Shown piece by piece: positions 54,969-63,920 of a stretch of DNA of 64,000 bases (the first letter of the stretch is position 1; each line of letters starts with the position of its first letter). Under the pieces are notes generated by a model. The model saw only the letters and a program-made list of their open reading frames with translations, was not told the DNA's origin and ran no database searches. The stretch lies in the NCBI RefSeq assembly GCF_900116765.1, contig NZ_UETC01000004.1, positions 270,801-334,800 of the forward strand. The letters are read 5' to 3'. The DNA comes from Jannaschia seohaensis (lineage in GTDB: Bacteria; Pseudomonadota; Alphaproteobacteria; Rhodobacterales; Rhodobacteraceae). The translations under genes and the position numbers were made by a program.

Positions 54969-56167
54969 CCCAGGGGCCGCCGCTCGACCGCGAGCGCCTC
55001 GACCCGTTCGATGCCATAGGCGGTGGCGCCCTCGGCCCACATGCGGTCGTCGCGGAACTGCACGTCGATCTCGGTCGGCGGGGCATCCACCGAGAGCGAG
55101 AGCTGGCGCACCTGCTCCAGCACCTCGGGCGTGCAGAGCGGGTGCCCCTCCTCCGCCTCGACGGCGAGCACGATGAGTTCGGGGTCGAAAACGGTCACGA
55201 GATTGGCGAGGACGCGCGCGAAATGCTGTCGTGCCTCCGACAGCACCTCGATGGCGACCGGGTCGCCCGCGGCCTCGGCCTGGCGTAGATCCTCGACGCT
55301 CATATCCTTGAGACCGGCCTCGGCCGCGCGCATGCGCAGGCCGTAGCCCCCGGCATATGCCTCCAGGCACCCGCGCTGCCCGCATTGGCAGAGCGCGCCA
55401 TCGGATACGACCTTGCTGTGGCCCAACTCGCCCGAGCAGCCGCGGGCGCCGCGATGGAGTTCGCCGCCCAGGATAACGCCCATCCCGATACCGTGCTGGA
55501 CCGTCACGACCAGGAAGTTGTCGACGCCCCGCCCGCGACCGAAGAGCTGCTCTGCTTTGGCGACGAGATTGGCGTCGTTCTCCAGAAAGACGGGGCAGGG
55601 GGCGCGCGCGGCCAGGGCGGGGGCGAGATCCACGTTGCGCCGATCCAGCGCCGAGGACCAATGGACATGCCCACGCGCCCCATCGACCTGTCCCGCAAGC
55701 CCCACGCAAATGCCGGAGACGTCCTCCAGGCGCCGCCCGTGGCGGGCGCAGGCGGCGGTGGTCGCGGCCACGATGGCGTCGGCCAGCACCGCCGGGGCCG
55801 AGGCAATTTCCGCGCGCGGCGCCTCGTGCAGCCCGATCTCGGCGCCGGTGAAGTCCACCAGAAGAACGGTGATGACCCGGTGGGACACCTTGACCCCCGC
55901 CACCAGCCGCGCCTCGCCGCGAAGCCGCAGCGCCTCGCGCGGGCGGCCGCGCCGACCGGCGTCGGGCGCCCGGTCCTCGGGATGAATGCGTTCGATCAGA
56001 CCTTCGGACAAAAGCTCCGCGGTCAGCGCCGTCACCGTGGCGGCGCTGATTCCCGTCTGCCGGGCGATGTCGACCCGCGCGATGGCCCCCGCCTGCCGGA
56101 TCGCCCGAAGCACGCGTCCGCGCCCCCAGCGCCGCGGGTCGTTCGCGGTGTCGGTTGCTTCACGCAT
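54956..56167 (-). CDS. xylR: ROK-family transcriptional repressor, probable XylR
   Basis: This 403-residue protein has an N-terminal MarR-like winged HTH (RRWGRGRVLRAIRQAG, DIARQTGISAATVTALTAEL) and a ROK sugar-binding domain. The latter has NDANLVAKAEQLFGRG, IGMGVILGGELHRGA and the zinc motif with cysteines in GALCQCGQRGCLEAYAGG. ROK regulators of this position (between xylB and xylA) repress xylose genes until the sugar binds. The likely operators are the palindromes at 56201-56222 and 59214-59232. Confidence 0.88.
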   Translation of the reverse strand: MREATDTANDPRRWGRGRVLRAIRQAGAIARVDIARQTGISAATVTALTAELLSEGLIERIHPEDRAPDAGRRGRPREALRLRGEARLVAGVKVSHRVITVLLVDFTGAEIGLHEAPRAEIASAPAVLADAIVAATTAACARHGRRLEDVSGICVGLAGQVDGARGHVHWSSALDRRNVDLAPALAARAPCPVFLENDANLVAKAEQLFGRGRGVDNFLVVTVQHGIGMGVILGGELHRGARGCSGELGHSKVVSDGALCQCGQRGCLEAYAGGYGLRMRAAEAGLKDMSVEDLRQAEAAGDPVAIEVLSEARQHFARVLANLVTVFDPELIVLAVEAEEGHPLCTPEVLEQVRQLSLSVDAPPTEIDVQFRDDRMWAEGATAYGIERVEALAVERRPLGQSA

Positions 56168-56200
56168 GCTGATCCTCCAAAGGGCCCTGCCGGCCCGCCA

Positions 56201-56235
56201 TTAATTTTGACACATAAACTAATTCTGTCTAGCAG
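56201..56235. promoter_or_regulatory. xylR-xylA intergenic operator/promoter
   Basis: TTAATTT (56201-56207) and AAACTAA (56216-56222) form an imperfect palindrome around TTGACA (56207-56212), a -35 for xylA, with TAGCAG 17 nt further on as a weak -10. The same TTGACA-A/C-AT arrangement with an AATTC end occurs before xylF. A ROK repressor bound here would cover the xylA promoter. Confidence 0.65.
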
Positions 56236-56280
56236 TCACTCAGGCCGAAGCGACCGGCTATACGCAGGGGAGGACGCGTC

Positions 56281-57588
56281 ATGACGACTGGATTTTTCGA
56301 CGGGCTCTCGCCCGCGCGCTATCAGGGAACGCCGGCGACCGATCCGCTGGCGTTCCGCCACTACGACCCGGACGAGGTCGTGATGGGCAAGCGGATGGAG
56401 GACCATCTGCGCTTCGCCGTCGCCTATTGGCACTCCTTCGCCTGGGAGGGGGGCGACCCGTTCGGCGGCCCCACCTTCGAGCGCCCCTGGCATCCGCAGG
56501 ACGATATGGGCCGGGCCAAGATGAAGGCCGATGTGGCCTTCGAGATGTTCGACCTGCTGGGCGCGCCCTTCTTCTGCTGGCACGACGCGGACCTGCGCCC
56601 CGAACAGGGCAGCTATGCCGAGAACCTCGCCACCCTGGAGGAGATCACCGACTATGTCGGCGAGAAGATGGAGGGCTCCAAGACCAAGCTGCTTTGGGGC
56701 ACCGCCAACATGTTCTCCCACCGCCGCTGGATGGCGGGGGCCTCGACGAACCCCGACCCCGACATCTTCGCCTATGCTGCCGCCACGGTGAAGGGCTGCA
56801 TCGACGCGACCCATAAGCTGGGCGGGGCGAACTACGTCCTTTGGGGGGGGCGAGAGGGATACGAGACGCTGCTCAACACCGACCTCGTCCGCGAGGGCGA
56901 GCAGATGGGCCGGTTCCTCAGCATGGTCGTCGACTACAAGCACAAGATCGGCTTTGAGGGGCAGATCCTGGTGGAGCCCAAGCCGCAGGAGCCCTCCAAG
57001 CATCAATACGATTACGACGCGGCGACTTGCATCGGGTTTCTGCGCAAGTGGGGCCTCCAGGACGAGGTGAAGCTGAACCTGGAGCAGGGGCATGCGATTC
57101 TCGCTGGGCACAGCTTCGAGCACGAGATCGCGGTCGCGGCGGCCGAGGGGATGCTGGGCTCGATCGACATGAACCGGAACGACTACCAGTCGGGCTGGGA
57201 CACGGATCAGTTCCCGAACAACGTGCCCGAGGTGGCGCTGGCCTATTATCATATCCTCAAGGCGGGCGGTTTCACCCAAGGCGGCACCAATTTCGACGCC
57301 AAGCTGCGGCGGCAGTCGCTGGACCCGGAAGACCTGATCGCCGCGCATGTCGGGGGCATGGATACCTGCGCCCGCGGGCTCAAGGCGGCGGCCGCGATGC
57401 TGGAGGATGGTGGGCTGGAGGACGCCCTGGCCGAGCGCTATGCCGGCTGGGACGATCCGCAGGCGCAGGCGATGCTGACCTCGGATCTAAGCGCCATCCA
57501 GGCGCGGGTGATCGAGCAGGGGATCGACCCGCAGCCGCGCTCCGGCCGGCAGGAGCGGCTGGAGAACTACGTCAACCGCTTCGTCTGA
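56281..57588 (+). CDS. xylA: Xylose isomerase
   Basis: This 435-residue enzyme converts D-xylose to D-xylulose. The catalytic pair is H101 and D104 in [12 protein letters not shown], and the metal ligand region is E232/K234 in [16 protein letters not shown]; these numbers match the E. coli enzyme. Further metal ligands lie in [18 protein letters not shown] and [19 protein letters not shown]. The GGGGAGG ribosome-binding site and the ATG at 56281 fit. It is divergent from xylR. Confidence 0.97.
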   Translation: MTTGFFDGLSPARYQGTPATDPLAFRHYDPDEVVMGKRMEDHLRFAVAYWHSFAWEGGDPFGGPTFERPWHPQDDMGRAKMKADVAFEMFDLLGAPFFCWHDADLRPEQGSYAENLATLEEITDYVGEKMEGSKTKLLWGTANMFSHRRWMAGASTNPDPDIFAYAAATVKGCIDATHKLGGANYVLWGGREGYETLLNTDLVREGEQMGRFLSMVVDYKHKIGFEGQILVEPKPQEPSKHQYDYDAATCIGFLRKWGLQDEVKLNLEQGHAILAGHSFEHEIAVAAAEGMLGSIDMNRNDYQSGWDTDQFPNNVPEVALAYYHILKAGGFTQGGTNFDAKLRRQSLDPEDLIAAHVGGMDTCARGLKAAAAMLEDGGLEDALAERYAGWDDPQAQAMLTSDLSAIQARVIEQGIDPQPRSGRQERLENYVNRFV

Positions 57589-57611
57589 TCCCCTGGCGGG
57601 CGGGGCCGGCG

Positions 57612-59123
57612 TCAGTCTCTTTCGATGCGGAGGACGGCGCCGGCCTCCGCCTCTCGCCAGCGCCCCACGGTCCCGTCCGGCCAGATCACGCGGATTTCCG
57701 CCGCTTCCGCCGTGCCCAGTCCGAAATGCAGCGGCACGGCGCTGCCGCCGGCATGGCCGCCGCCGACCGTGACCTCGCGCGCCTGCGTCCCGGCCTCGGT
57801 CCGAACCTCGACGGTTGCGCCCACCGCCCGCCGGTTCCCCCCCGGCTGGCGGGGATCGACGGCGAGCCAGGCCCCGGCCTCGGGCGTGACATTGCGATGC
57901 AGCTCCATCGGAGCGCGCCGGTTCACGACCACCACGTCCAGAAGCCCATCCGCGTTCAGATCGACCAGCGCCCCTCCGCGCGACCGCGCCACGGTCGCGA
58001 TCCCGGCGGCGGCGCTGGCCTCGCGGAACGTCCCGTCCGGCTGTTGCATCAACAGGTTGTTCGGATCCTCCATCGCCATGCCGGGCATCTGGTCGACATT
58101 GCCCTTGGTGATGAGCAGATCCGCCAGACCGTCATTGTCCACATCGCCGAACTCGGCATGCCAGCCGGTCGAGGGCCGCCCGTCCTCGCCGACATGCGGG
58201 CGCTGGGCCGCCGTGCCCATCGCGAAGGGCGCCGCCACATAGCCGTCGCCCTGGTTCAGCATCAGCACCTGGTCGCCCATGGAGGTCAGCATGACCTCCG
58301 GCAGCCCGTCGCCGGTCACGTCGCGGCTGGCGATCCCCATGCCCCAGAGCTTCTGTTCCGGGAACCCGTCCTCGGGGCCGAGTTCCTCCAGGGGATCGAG
58401 CCGCCACATCTGCTCCCGCCCCTCGCGCACGTAATAGTGGCGGTCGTTGGAGACGCGCAGCATCGTCTCGCCCGAGCGCTGCCAGTCGGAAAACAGCATC
58501 GAAAGCGGGCAGAAGCCGGGCTCCAGCACCAGGGGCGGGGCGTAGCGCGCGCCGTCGGGTCGGTGCAGGTGCACGTCGGCGCAGGTGCCGAAGGGGCCGT
58601 CGGGATCGTCCCGGTCCACATAGTCGCCGGTGGCGAGCGTCGGCAGGCCGTCGCCCTCCCAGGTGGCCGAGAAGGCGGTGGTCCAGCCATCGCCCGGGTC
58701 GATCCCGAGCGCCTCGGTCGCGTCCTCGAAGGCGCAGCGGCCCAACCCGCGCAGGACGACATTCGCGCCCACGCGCATCACGAAGAGGTCGAGCCTGTCA
58801 TCCCCGTCGATGTCGAGCGGGTAGGCGCCCGTGACCCCGGTCAGCTCGGGCAGAGTGCCCGCCTCGAAGGACAGCGGCCCGCCGGGCGCGGAGCGGTTGA
58901 GGAATAGCCCGGCCGGCGCGGCCCCTCCGGCGGCGAAGAGATCGGGCCGGTCGTCGCCGTCGCAATCGAGCACGGCGACCCCGCCGCCCACGAAATGCTC
59001 CCATCCGCCGGTGTAGAGATGGGGGGCAGGCAGCGCGTCCGACTCATCGACGAAGCGCGGCTCGGCGAGCGCAGATGTCGCGCCCAAGGGCAGCAGGAGC
59101 AGCGTCCGGAGGATGGAATGCAT
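57612..59123 (-). CDS. Secreted FG-GAP/VCBS-repeat protein (CRTAC1-like, ASPIC/UnbV end)
   Basis: This 503-residue protein has a signal peptide (about 1-20, cleaved at ALAEP). At least four FG-GAP-type calcium repeats are visible: VLDCDGDDRPDLF, LDIDGDDRLDLF, RDVTGDGLPEVM, GDVDNDGLADLL and VDLNADGLLDVV. The end domain (GGGHAGGSAVPLHFGLG, RVIWPDG) is the ASPIC/UnbV type. It should fold as an extracellular or periplasmic beta-propeller. Its link to xylose use is unknown; it sits inside the xyl locus, divergent from xylF. Confidence 0.85.
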   Translation of the reverse strand: MHSILRTLLLLPLGATSALAEPRFVDESDALPAPHLYTGGWEHFVGGGVAVLDCDGDDRPDLFAAGGAAPAGLFLNRSAPGGPLSFEAGTLPELTGVTGAYPLDIDGDDRLDLFVMRVGANVVLRGLGRCAFEDATEALGIDPGDGWTTAFSATWEGDGLPTLATGDYVDRDDPDGPFGTCADVHLHRPDGARYAPPLVLEPGFCPLSMLFSDWQRSGETMLRVSNDRHYYVREGREQMWRLDPLEELGPEDGFPEQKLWGMGIASRDVTGDGLPEVMLTSMGDQVLMLNQGDGYVAAPFAMGTAAQRPHVGEDGRPSTGWHAEFGDVDNDGLADLLITKGNVDQMPGMAMEDPNNLLMQQPDGTFREASAAAGIATVARSRGGALVDLNADGLLDVVVVNRRAPMELHRNVTPEAGAWLAVDPRQPGGNRRAVGATVEVRTEAGTQAREVTVGGGHAGGSAVPLHFGLGTAEAAEIRVIWPDGTVGRWREAEAGAVLRIERD

Positions 59124-59213
59124 CTCTATATCAGACCTTTGTGAGCCGTTCCTCGCCGCGCAGCCAAGCCCGGGACAAGGCTGGCAGGCTACATTTCAAG
59201 AGCTACCCGGAAA

Positions 59214-59250
59214 TAATTTCTTTGACAAATTAATTCGGGAACCGCATACC
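59214..59250 (+). promoter_or_regulatory. xylF promoter with overlapping palindrome
   Basis: TAATTT (59214-59219) and AAATTA (59227-59232) form a perfect 6-bp palindrome over TTGACA (59222-59227); CATACC (59245-59250) follows after 17 nt as the -10. The TTGACA-x-AT-(2-4 nt)-TAATTC core resembles the xylA promoter site, so one repressor may control both. Confidence 0.65.
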
Positions 59251-59307
59251 GATTCCATGGCGAAGGCGAGCACCAGACCTCGTCCCAAGCCCTCACGGGA
59301 GGAAATT

Positions 59308-60339
59308 ATGAAGAAGACCCTAATCACCGCGGGCCTGCTCGCGGCGCTGTCCACGTCCACCGCTCTGGCCGATGCCCATGCGCCCGTTGTCGGCGTCAGC
59401 TGGTCCAACTTCCAGGAAGAGCGTTGGAAGACCGACGAGGCCGCCATCTTGGCCGCGCTCGAAGCCGCCGGTGCAACCTACATTTCGACCGACGCGCAGT
59501 CCTCCGCCTCCAAGCAGCTGTCGGACGTCGAAAGCCTGATCGCTCAGGGCGCCGACGCGCTGATCATCCTGGCGCAGGACGCCCAGGCCATTGGTCCGGC
59601 CGTCACCGCCGCCGTGAACGAAGGCATCCCGGTCGTCGGCTATGATCGTCTGATCGAGGATCCGAACGCCTTCTACCTGACCTTCGACAACATCGAAGTC
59701 GGGCGCATGCAGGCGCGCGCCGTGCTGGCGGCCCAGCCGACCGGCAACTACGTGATGATCAAGGGCTCGCCGACCGACCCGAACGCCGACTTCCTGCGTG
59801 GCGGTCAGCAGGAAGTCCTGCAGGAGGCCATCGACTCCGGCGACATCACCATCGTGGCCGAGGCCTATACCGATGGCTGGCTGCCCGCCAACGCCCAGCG
59901 CAACATGGAGCAGATCCTGACCGCGCAGGACAACAATGTCGACGCCGTCGTCGCGTCGAATGACGGCACCGCTGGTGGCGCGGTGGCCGCGCTGACGGCG
60001 CAGGGCCTGGATGGCATCCCGGTCTCCGGTCAGGATGGCGACCATGCCGCGCTGAACCGCGTGGCCATGGGCACGCAGACCGTCTCGGTCTGGAAGGACG
60101 CCCGCGATCTGGGCCGCGCTGCGGGCGAGATCGCCGTCGCTCTGGCCAGCGGCACCGCGATGGACGCCATCGAGGGCGCGCAGGAGTGGACCTCGCCGGG
60201 CGGCACGACCCTGATCGCCCGCTTCCTGGAGCCGGTGCCGGTGACCGCCGACAACCTGACCACGGTCACCGATGCGGGCTGGATCACCGTCGAAGCGCTC
60301 TGCCAGGGCGTCGAGAACGGCCCCGCCCCCTGTAACTGA
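59308..60339 (+). CDS. xylF: Xylose ABC transporter substrate-binding protein
   Basis: This 343-residue periplasmic protein of the ribose/xylose-binding type has a signal peptide at about 1-22 (ALADAHA cleavage). Sugar-site blocks include VGVSWSNFQEERWKTDEAAI, GADALIILAQDAQAI, VVGYDRLIEDPNAFYLTFDN and VASNDGTAGGAVAAL. It captures xylose for XylHG. The ATG at 59308 follows a GGGAGGAAA ribosome-binding site. Three consecutive hairpins separate it from xylH. Confidence 0.94.
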   Translation: MKKTLITAGLLAALSTSTALADAHAPVVGVSWSNFQEERWKTDEAAILAALEAAGATYISTDAQSSASKQLSDVESLIAQGADALIILAQDAQAIGPAVTAAVNEGIPVVGYDRLIEDPNAFYLTFDNIEVGRMQARAVLAAQPTGNYVMIKGSPTDPNADFLRGGQQEVLQEAIDSGDITIVAEAYTDGWLPANAQRNMEQILTAQDNNVDAVVASNDGTAGGAVAALTAQGLDGIPVSGQDGDHAALNRVAMGTQTVSVWKDARDLGRAAGEIAVALASGTAMDAIEGAQEWTSPGGTTLIARFLEPVPVTADNLTTVTDAGWITVEALCQGVENGPAPCN

Positions 60340-60347
60340 CAGCACTC

Positions 60348-60429
60348 TGGCCCGCCTCGATCCCGAGGCGGGCCAATTCAGACGAAGTTTTCGAGAAAAC
60401 TTCGATCAGAGTTTTTGTGAAAAACTCTG
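60348..60429 (+). terminator. Three consecutive perfect hairpins between xylF and xylH
   Basis: Hairpin 1: TGGCCCGCCTCG (60348-60359) with CGAGGCGGGCCA (60364-60375), loop ATCC. Hairpin 2: CGAAGTTTTC (60383-60392) with GAAAACTTCG (60395-60404), two-base gap. Hairpin 3: CAGAGTTTTT (60407-60416) with AAAAACTCTG (60420-60429), loop GTG. All stems are exact. They likely protect or terminate xylF mRNA so that the binding protein exceeds the permease; hairpins 2 and 3 are AT-rich and could respond to a regulator. Confidence 0.75.
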
Positions 60430-60458
60430 CACCCCCTTTTGACCGGAGGGCTCCCCAC

Positions 60459-61757
60459 ATGACTGATGCCACCCAAGCGCCACCCGCGGCCGCGCCCAAG
60501 ACAGGGCTTGCCGCGTTGGAGATCGACACCCGCCTGTTGGGCATGATCGGCGCATTCGTTCTTATCGCACTCGCGTTCCACCTGGCTTCGGACGGGCGTT
60601 TCGTGACGCCGCGCAACCTGTTCAACCTTACGATTCAGACCGCATCGGTCGCCATCATGGCGACGGGAATGGTCTTCATCATCGTCATGCGCCATATCGA
60701 CCTGTCGGTCGGTTCGGTGCTGGCCACCTGCTCCGCCGTCATGGCGATGGTGCAGACGGTGGTGGTGCCCGATTGGCTGGGCGCGGGGCTGGGCTCGCCG
60801 CTGATCGCGCCGATCGCCATCGCGTTCGGTCTTGCGGCCGGGGCGGCCATCGGGGCCTTCCATGGCTGGCTGATCGGCTATCTGACGATCCCGGCCTTCA
60901 TCGTCACTCTGGGCGGCCTGCTGATCTGGCGGAACGTGGCGTGGTATCTGACCAATGGCCAGACGATCGGACCGCTGGACCAGACCTTCCAGCTGTTCGG
61001 TGGGATCAATGGGACGTTGGGCACGACCTGGTCCTGGATCCTCGGGCTGATCGCTTCCGTCGCCGCGATCGCCGCGCTCTGGTCCGCCCGCCGCAACAAG
61101 GTCGCCCATAACTTCCCGGTAAAGCCGCTCTGGGCCGAGGGCGCGGTCGCGGCCATCGTGGTCGGGGGCATCCTGGGCTTCGTCGCCCTGCTCAACGCCT
61201 ATAGCGTCCCTGAGCGGGTGCTGGAGCGTCGCTTCGAAGCCGAGGGGCTGACCATGCCCGCGGGCTATTCGGAAGGCTACGGTGTTCCGATCTCCATCGT
61301 GCTTCTGATCGCCGTCGCCATCGTCATGACCGTGATCGCCAAGCGCACCCGCTTCGGCCGCTACATCTTCGCCACCGGCGGCAATCCGGACGCGGCGGAG
61401 CTGTCGGGGATCGACACGCGCATGTTGACCGTCAAGGTCTTCGCGCTGATGGGCATCCTTTGCGCCATCTCGGCGGTAGTCGCCTCGGCCCGTCTGACCA
61501 ACCACTCGAACGATATCGGCATCCTCGACGAGCTTCGCGTGATCGCCGCCGCCGTGATCGGGGGCACCGCGCTCAAGGGCGGGGTGGGCACGATCTACGG
61601 CGCCATCATCGGGGCGCTGATCATGCAGAGCCTGCAATCGGGCATGGCCATGGTTGGCGTGGATGCGCCGCTGCAAAACATCGTGGTCGGTGCGGTTCTG
61701 GTCGCCGCCGTCCTCATCGACATCTGGTATCGCAAGCGCACGGGGGCCCGGGATTGA
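60459..61757 (+). CDS. xylH: Xylose ABC transporter permease
   Basis: This 432-residue inner-membrane permease of the BPD_transp_2 (ribose/xylose) family has about 10-12 helices. Typical blocks are MRHIDLSVGSVLATCSAVMA, LIGYLTIPAFIVTLGGLL, IFATGGNPDAAELSGID and VIGGTALKGGVGTIYGAIIG. The ATG at 60459 follows a GGAGGG ribosome-binding site. The stop shares a base with xylG, so permease and ATPase are coupled. Confidence 0.94.
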   Translation: MTDATQAPPAAAPKTGLAALEIDTRLLGMIGAFVLIALAFHLASDGRFVTPRNLFNLTIQTASVAIMATGMVFIIVMRHIDLSVGSVLATCSAVMAMVQTVVVPDWLGAGLGSPLIAPIAIAFGLAAGAAIGAFHGWLIGYLTIPAFIVTLGGLLIWRNVAWYLTNGQTIGPLDQTFQLFGGINGTLGTTWSWILGLIASVAAIAALWSARRNKVAHNFPVKPLWAEGAVAAIVVGGILGFVALLNAYSVPERVLERRFEAEGLTMPAGYSEGYGVPISIVLLIAVAIVMTVIAKRTRFGRYIFATGGNPDAAELSGIDTRMLTVKVFALMGILCAISAVVASARLTNHSNDIGILDELRVIAAAVIGGTALKGGVGTIYGAIIGALIMQSLQSGMAMVGVDAPLQNIVVGAVLVAAVLIDIWYRKRTGARD

Positions 61758-62545
61758 TGGCTAAGGAACACGTCAAAGCGCCGGTGGATCGCAGCGGCAC
61801 CCCCCTCGTCTCGCTCGAGGACATCTCCATCGCCTTCGGCGGCATCCAGGCCGTCGACAAGGTCTCGCTGGACCTCTACCCGGGCGAAGTCGTGGGCCTG
61901 CTCGGCCATAACGGCGCGGGGAAGTCGACGCTGATCAAGTGCCTCTCGGGTGCCTATCAGCGAGATTCGGGCACGATCCGCATCGATGGAGAGGTGGCCG
62001 ATATCGGCTCGCCGTCCGATGCGCGGCGCTACAACATCGAGACGATCTACCAGACGCTCGCGCTGGCGGACAATCTCGACGCGCCGTCGAACCTGTTCCT
62101 CGGGCGGGAGCTGACGACGCCGCTGGGTCTCGTCGACGATGCGAAGATGGAGGCGGAGACGCGCAAGATCATGGCGCGCCTCAACCCCAACTTCCGCAAG
62201 ATCAACGAGCCGGTCTCGGCGCTCTCCGGCGGTCAGCGCCAGTCGGTCGCCATCGCCCGCGCGGTCTATTTCAACGCCCGCATCCTGATCATGGACGAGC
62301 CGACCGCCGCGCTTGGCGTCCACGAGACGGCCATGGTCGCGGACCTGATCAAGGAGTTGAAGGCCCAAGGTCTCGGCATTTTCCTGATCTCGCACGACAC
62401 GCGCGAGATGATGGATCTCTGCGACCGCGTCTCGGTGATGAAGAACGGCAAGATGGTCGGCACCGAGAAGGTCGAGGACGTGACCGAGGATGACATCCTG
62501 TCGATGATCATCCTGGGCAAGAACCCGGTCCGCGAGGCGGCCTGA
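61757..62545 (+). CDS. xylG: Xylose ABC transporter ATP-binding protein, single-domain form
   Basis: This 262-residue ATPase has one complete ABC domain: Walker A GHNGAGKST, signature LSGGQRQSV, Walker B ILIMDEPTAALG, H-loop LISHDT. E. coli XylG carries two ABC domains in about 510 residues; this half-size form must work as a homodimer, as in several alphaproteobacterial sugar importers. No frameshifted second half lies downstream, so it is naturally short. Confidence 0.92.
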   Translation: MAKEHVKAPVDRSGTPLVSLEDISIAFGGIQAVDKVSLDLYPGEVVGLLGHNGAGKSTLIKCLSGAYQRDSGTIRIDGEVADIGSPSDARRYNIETIYQTLALADNLDAPSNLFLGRELTTPLGLVDDAKMEAETRKIMARLNPNFRKINEPVSALSGGQRQSVAIARAVYFNARILIMDEPTAALGVHETAMVADLIKELKAQGLGIFLISHDTREMMDLCDRVSVMKNGKMVGTEKVEDVTEDDILSMIILGKNPVREAA

Positions 62546-62546
62546 C

Positions 62547-62741
62547 ATGCTCGACCCCGATCACCCCTTCTTCGCGGCCGCCTGGCGGCGCTGGGCGGTG
62601 GTCGGGGTCTGCACGCTTTGGGCCCTGATGGAGGCCAGCCGCGGCGCTTGGATCTGGGCGGCCGGGGCGGGCGCAGCCGGAGCCTATGCCGCCTGGGCGC
62701 TGCTGCTTTCGCCGAAGGCGCGGCGGAGCCCGCCGCGCTGA
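62547..62741 (+). CDS. Small membrane protein, DUF3329-like
   Basis: This 64-residue protein has two hydrophobic helices (VVGVCTLWALMEAS and WAAGAGAAGAYAAWALLL) and a basic tail. The start LDPDHPFFAAAWRRW resembles DUF3329-type small inner-membrane proteins. It begins one base after the xylG stop and so belongs to the xylFHG operon. Function unknown. Confidence 0.65.
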   Translation: MLDPDHPFFAAAWRRWAVVGVCTLWALMEASRGAWIWAAGAGAAGAYAAWALLLSPKARRSPPR

Positions 62742-62742
62742 C

Positions 62743-62766
62743 CCTTTCTCCCCTGGGAGAGAAAGG
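62743..62766 (+). terminator. Terminator-like hairpin after the xylFHG operon
   Basis: CCTTTCTC (62743-62750) pairs exactly with GAGAAAGG (62759-62766) around an 8-nt loop, directly after the DUF3329-like stop. No T-tract follows. Confidence 0.5.
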
Positions 62767-62880
62767 ATCGACACAAACATCGCCGGTTCCATCGCGGGCA
62801 GTCCCACCGGGGCCGCCCGCGGCGCTTTTTGCGGCTGTCTCGCCCGTTCGAGCGCGCGGGAGCGCCTGCCTGCGGTCGCC

Positions 62881-63920
62881 TCAGTCGAGCCAGACCGCCC
62901 CCGTCCGGGCGGGCAGGCTCGCGCCCTCGATCTCGGCCGAGCAGAAATCCGGCTCCGGCCGCGCGCCGACAGGGGCCTGCCCGAAGTTCAAGACCACCTC
63001 CACCCCAGGATAAAGCAGCCGGATCGCCTCGCCGTCCTGGCTCCAATCCTGCAAGGTCAGATCGCCGAGCCGGTCACGGCGGAACGCCGCCGCGCGGCGA
63101 TAGAAGGCCAGATTGCTGTCCGCGCCCGCATCCTGGACGGTGACCGAGACCCCCAGTCCATCGGCAGCCATAGGTCTCCGGTCGTAAAGCCCCGCCCGTC
63201 GCCTTCGGCCCAGGGGGATCGGGACACGCGCGCCATCCCGCCCGGGCATGTCCGGCCAATAGAGCAGATCGTAGGGATCGGTGATCGCCGATTTGGGGAG
63301 GCTCGGCTGGCGCAGGCCGCGCTCCTCCCCCTGATAGAGCATGACCGGCCCCGGCGCGATCAGCAGCATCATGGCCAGAAACGCGCACGTCCCGGTCCGA
63401 CCCGTCTCCGGCCTCCTCGGCGTGCCGCGGCTGGTCATGGGACGACAGCCACCAGGCGATGCGGGACGGGTCCGGCGCCCGGCTCAGGATGTCCGCATAG
63501 GCGGTGGCCGAGCCGTTCCCCTCGGGCAGGTCCAGCGGCTAGGCGCAGTCGAGCCTCCCCGGCTCCGACAGTTGGCAGGCGAGTTCGACCGACTGGTTGC
63601 CCGAAGACACTTCGCCGATCAGAAACACATCCTCGCCCGCCCAGGCCCGCACCTTTTCAACCAAGGGAATGCCGTCGCCCGGCAGAATGTCGTGGACATG
63701 GTCCTGATAGCTGTAGGGCACGGCATTCGGGCCGAAGACCTTGTCTCGCACCTCGGGCGAGGCGGGCGGATTGTCCCGCAGCTCGGGGTCGAACAGAAAG
63801 GACGTGATGGCGTCCATCCGAAACCCGTCCACCCCGCGGTCCCGCCAGAACGCCATGATGCGGCGCAGCTCGGCCTGCACCGTCTCAGAGCGGAGGTTCA
63901 GGCTGGGCTGCGCGGTGAGC
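62881..63920 (-). pseudogene. GH13 alpha-glucosidase, truncated and multiply broken
   Basis: On the minus strand the piece from about 63915 reads QPSLNLRSETVQAELRRIMA, then RGVDGFRMDAI (GH13 nucleophile Asp region) and FLIGEVSSG (acid/base Glu). A TAG follows at 63539-63541 and the frame continues (WWLSSHDQPRHAEE, the third catalytic motif). Near 63420 the reading shifts to MLLIAPGPVMLYQGEERGL and runs to 62881 with further local shifts around 63190. The first about 150 residues are missing; sequence beyond 63920 is unrelated. All three catalytic motifs survive, but no functional enzyme can be made. Confidence 0.85.

Noticed and set aside
57027..58907. 626-codon open frame on the plus strand
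   Set aside because: It runs out of frame through xylA and antisense through the FG-GAP gene, and has no recognisable domain.
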